In this document: piece by piece, positions 6,902-7,697 of the stretch | Position numbering within the stretch: the first letter of the stretch is position 1 | How the letters are laid out: each line of letters begins with the position of its first letter | Assembly (NCBI GenBank): GCA_012511135.1 | Contig: JAAZGQ010000262.1 | Coordinates: 1 to 7,697 of the forward strand | Source of the DNA: Bacteroidales bacterium | GTDB taxonomy: Bacteria > Bacteroidota > Bacteroidia > Bacteroidales > UBA1402 | Direction: 5' to 3' | Length of the DNA stretch: 7,697 nucleotides | The notes under the pieces: model-generated | Database searches by the model: none | What the model was told of the DNA's origin: nothing | Seen by the model: only the letters and a program-made list of their open reading frames with translations | Translations under genes and position numbers: made by a program

Positions 6902-7697
6902 TGTTGCCTGATTCAGGAGATTCGAATTGCAGCATACGTTTTTTGATCGCCTGAAACCATATAAATGCGGTCAAACCCTTTAAAAGGCTGGTTAGGCTGA
7001 TGGCCCACCAGATACCGGCAAGACCCATTCCGTTTTTGGCCAGCAAAATGGCCAGAGGTATGCGAAGTAGATTAAATAAGGAGCTGATCAGGGCAGGGGG
7101 CAAGGTTCTCCCTGCCCCAAAAAACACTCCCTGAATGGTGATTTCCAACATCATAAATAGCATCGTGTATCCCTCGATCCGCAGGAATAATTGCCCAGCC
7201 TCGAAAGCCGTCTGACCGGGAACAAAAAAACTGAAGACTTCTCCTCCAAAAAACACAAACAAGAGGGTAAGCAGCAATCCAAAGACGGTGGTAATGATCA
7301 GCCCGGAACGATAGGCGCGCAGAATTCTCGATTTTTTCTTTGCCGCATAGTTTTGAGCAACAAAAGCACTCAGGCCGGTACTGAAACCTTGTGATGTATT
7401 CCAGGCCAGTCCTTCGATCTGACCTCCGGCAGTAAGCGTCATCAAACCAATAAGCCCTCCAAAGATTGAAGAGATTCGTCCCATCAGCAAATTGATAAAG
7501 GCGAAAAAACCGCTGAAAAGAGTCACAGGCAGCCCCAACTTTACAATTTAACGGATACAGGCCGGTTGCAGCCGGACAAAAAAAGGAAAACTCCCTAATA
7601 GCTTGTCCCGGAGCTTTAATTGAACGAAAAACAAGAGGCAGACCACCACCTGCGAAATCAGAGTCGCCAGGGCGGCTCCCGCCGTACCCATATCCAG
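6885..7697 (-). pseudogene. MATE-family efflux transporter, C-terminal part, with in-frame stop (5' end outside window)
   Basis: MATE transporters use a Na+ or H+ gradient to export drugs and metabolites across the inner membrane; full length is about 450 residues. From the window edge the frame gives 49 residues (LDMGTAGAALATLISQVVVC, ending LQPACIR), then TAA at 7548-7550, then 220 residues beginning IVKLGLPVTLFSGF. Both parts fit one continuous MATE chain, since the helix-rich DMG-AGAALATLISQ segment is normally followed by a basic loop and a (I/V)-K-L-G-L-P helix start. No frameshift is needed. The second part keeps the family motif TAGGQIEGLAWNTSQGFSTG and several further membrane helices. 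A single substitution (for example CAA, AAA or GAA to TAA) would explain the stop. Reinitiation at TTG 7536-7538 or GTG 7524-7526 would yield only half a transporter. The alternatives are a sequencing error or strain polymorphism. The 3' end overlaps the lipoprotein gene by 17 bp. Confidence 0.8.

Noticed and set aside
6907..6917. CCTGATTCAGG inverted repeat after the lipoprotein gene as a terminator
   Set aside because: Only about 4 pairs can form with a workable loop and no U run follows.
6885..7538. A complete small membrane protein starting at TTG 7536-7538
   Set aside because: The sequence upstream of the TAA continues the same MATE chain in the same frame, so this is the rear part of an interrupted transporter.
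1..7697. Defence island, CRISPR array, phage or insertion sequence
   Set aside because: No direct-repeat arrays, transposase or phage motifs, or terminal inverted repeats were seen, and the genes are housekeeping or envelope types.

Overview
The window looks like chromosomal DNA of a member of the Bacteroidota, probably class Bacteroidia. Four things point there: a sufD-sufS-sufE gene order; a protein with a C-terminal type IX secretion (T9SS) sorting domain, a system confined to this phylum; a seven-helix membrane protein fused to an AraC-type DNA-binding domain; and a TAnnTTTG promoter element with no strong Shine-Dalgarno sites. No rRNA, tRNA, CRISPR array, insertion sequence or phage gene was seen.

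Layout. Bases 1-2383 (+) are the distal part of an iron-sulfur cluster assembly (suf) operon: the 3' part of sufD, then complete sufS and sufE, with gaps of 16 and 6 bp. These proteins take sulfur from cysteine (SufS), relay it (SufE) and pass it to the SufBCD scaffold, whose other genes would lie upstream. A membrane-anchored AraC-type regulator (-) converges on sufE with a 28-bp overlap. A perfect 16-bp inverted repeat there could be a two-way terminator.

The regulator is divergent from two + genes across a spacer of about 140-180 bp. The spacer holds a good TAnnTTTG promoter match for the rightward genes, and a weak leftward promoter beside a 27-bp imperfect dyad. The rightward genes encode a 725-residue T9SS cargo protein of unknown function and a 318-residue lipoprotein with RHS/YD-like motifs. 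Both should be exported. The regulator, cargo and lipoprotein may form a small envelope locus; that is inferred from arrangement only.

The right end (-) holds the C-terminal part of a MATE-family efflux transporter that overlaps the end of the lipoprotein gene by 17 bp. Its reading frame is open from the window edge except for one in-frame TAA at 7548-7550, with clear MATE sequence on both sides. This is either a recent nonsense mutation (pseudogene) or a sequence error.

Most of the window is ordinary core and envelope gene content. The points most worth a second look are the interrupted MATE gene, the dyad at the regulator's 5' end, and the uncharacterised T9SS cargo with its adjoining lipoprotein. 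No clear new defence or mobile system was found.
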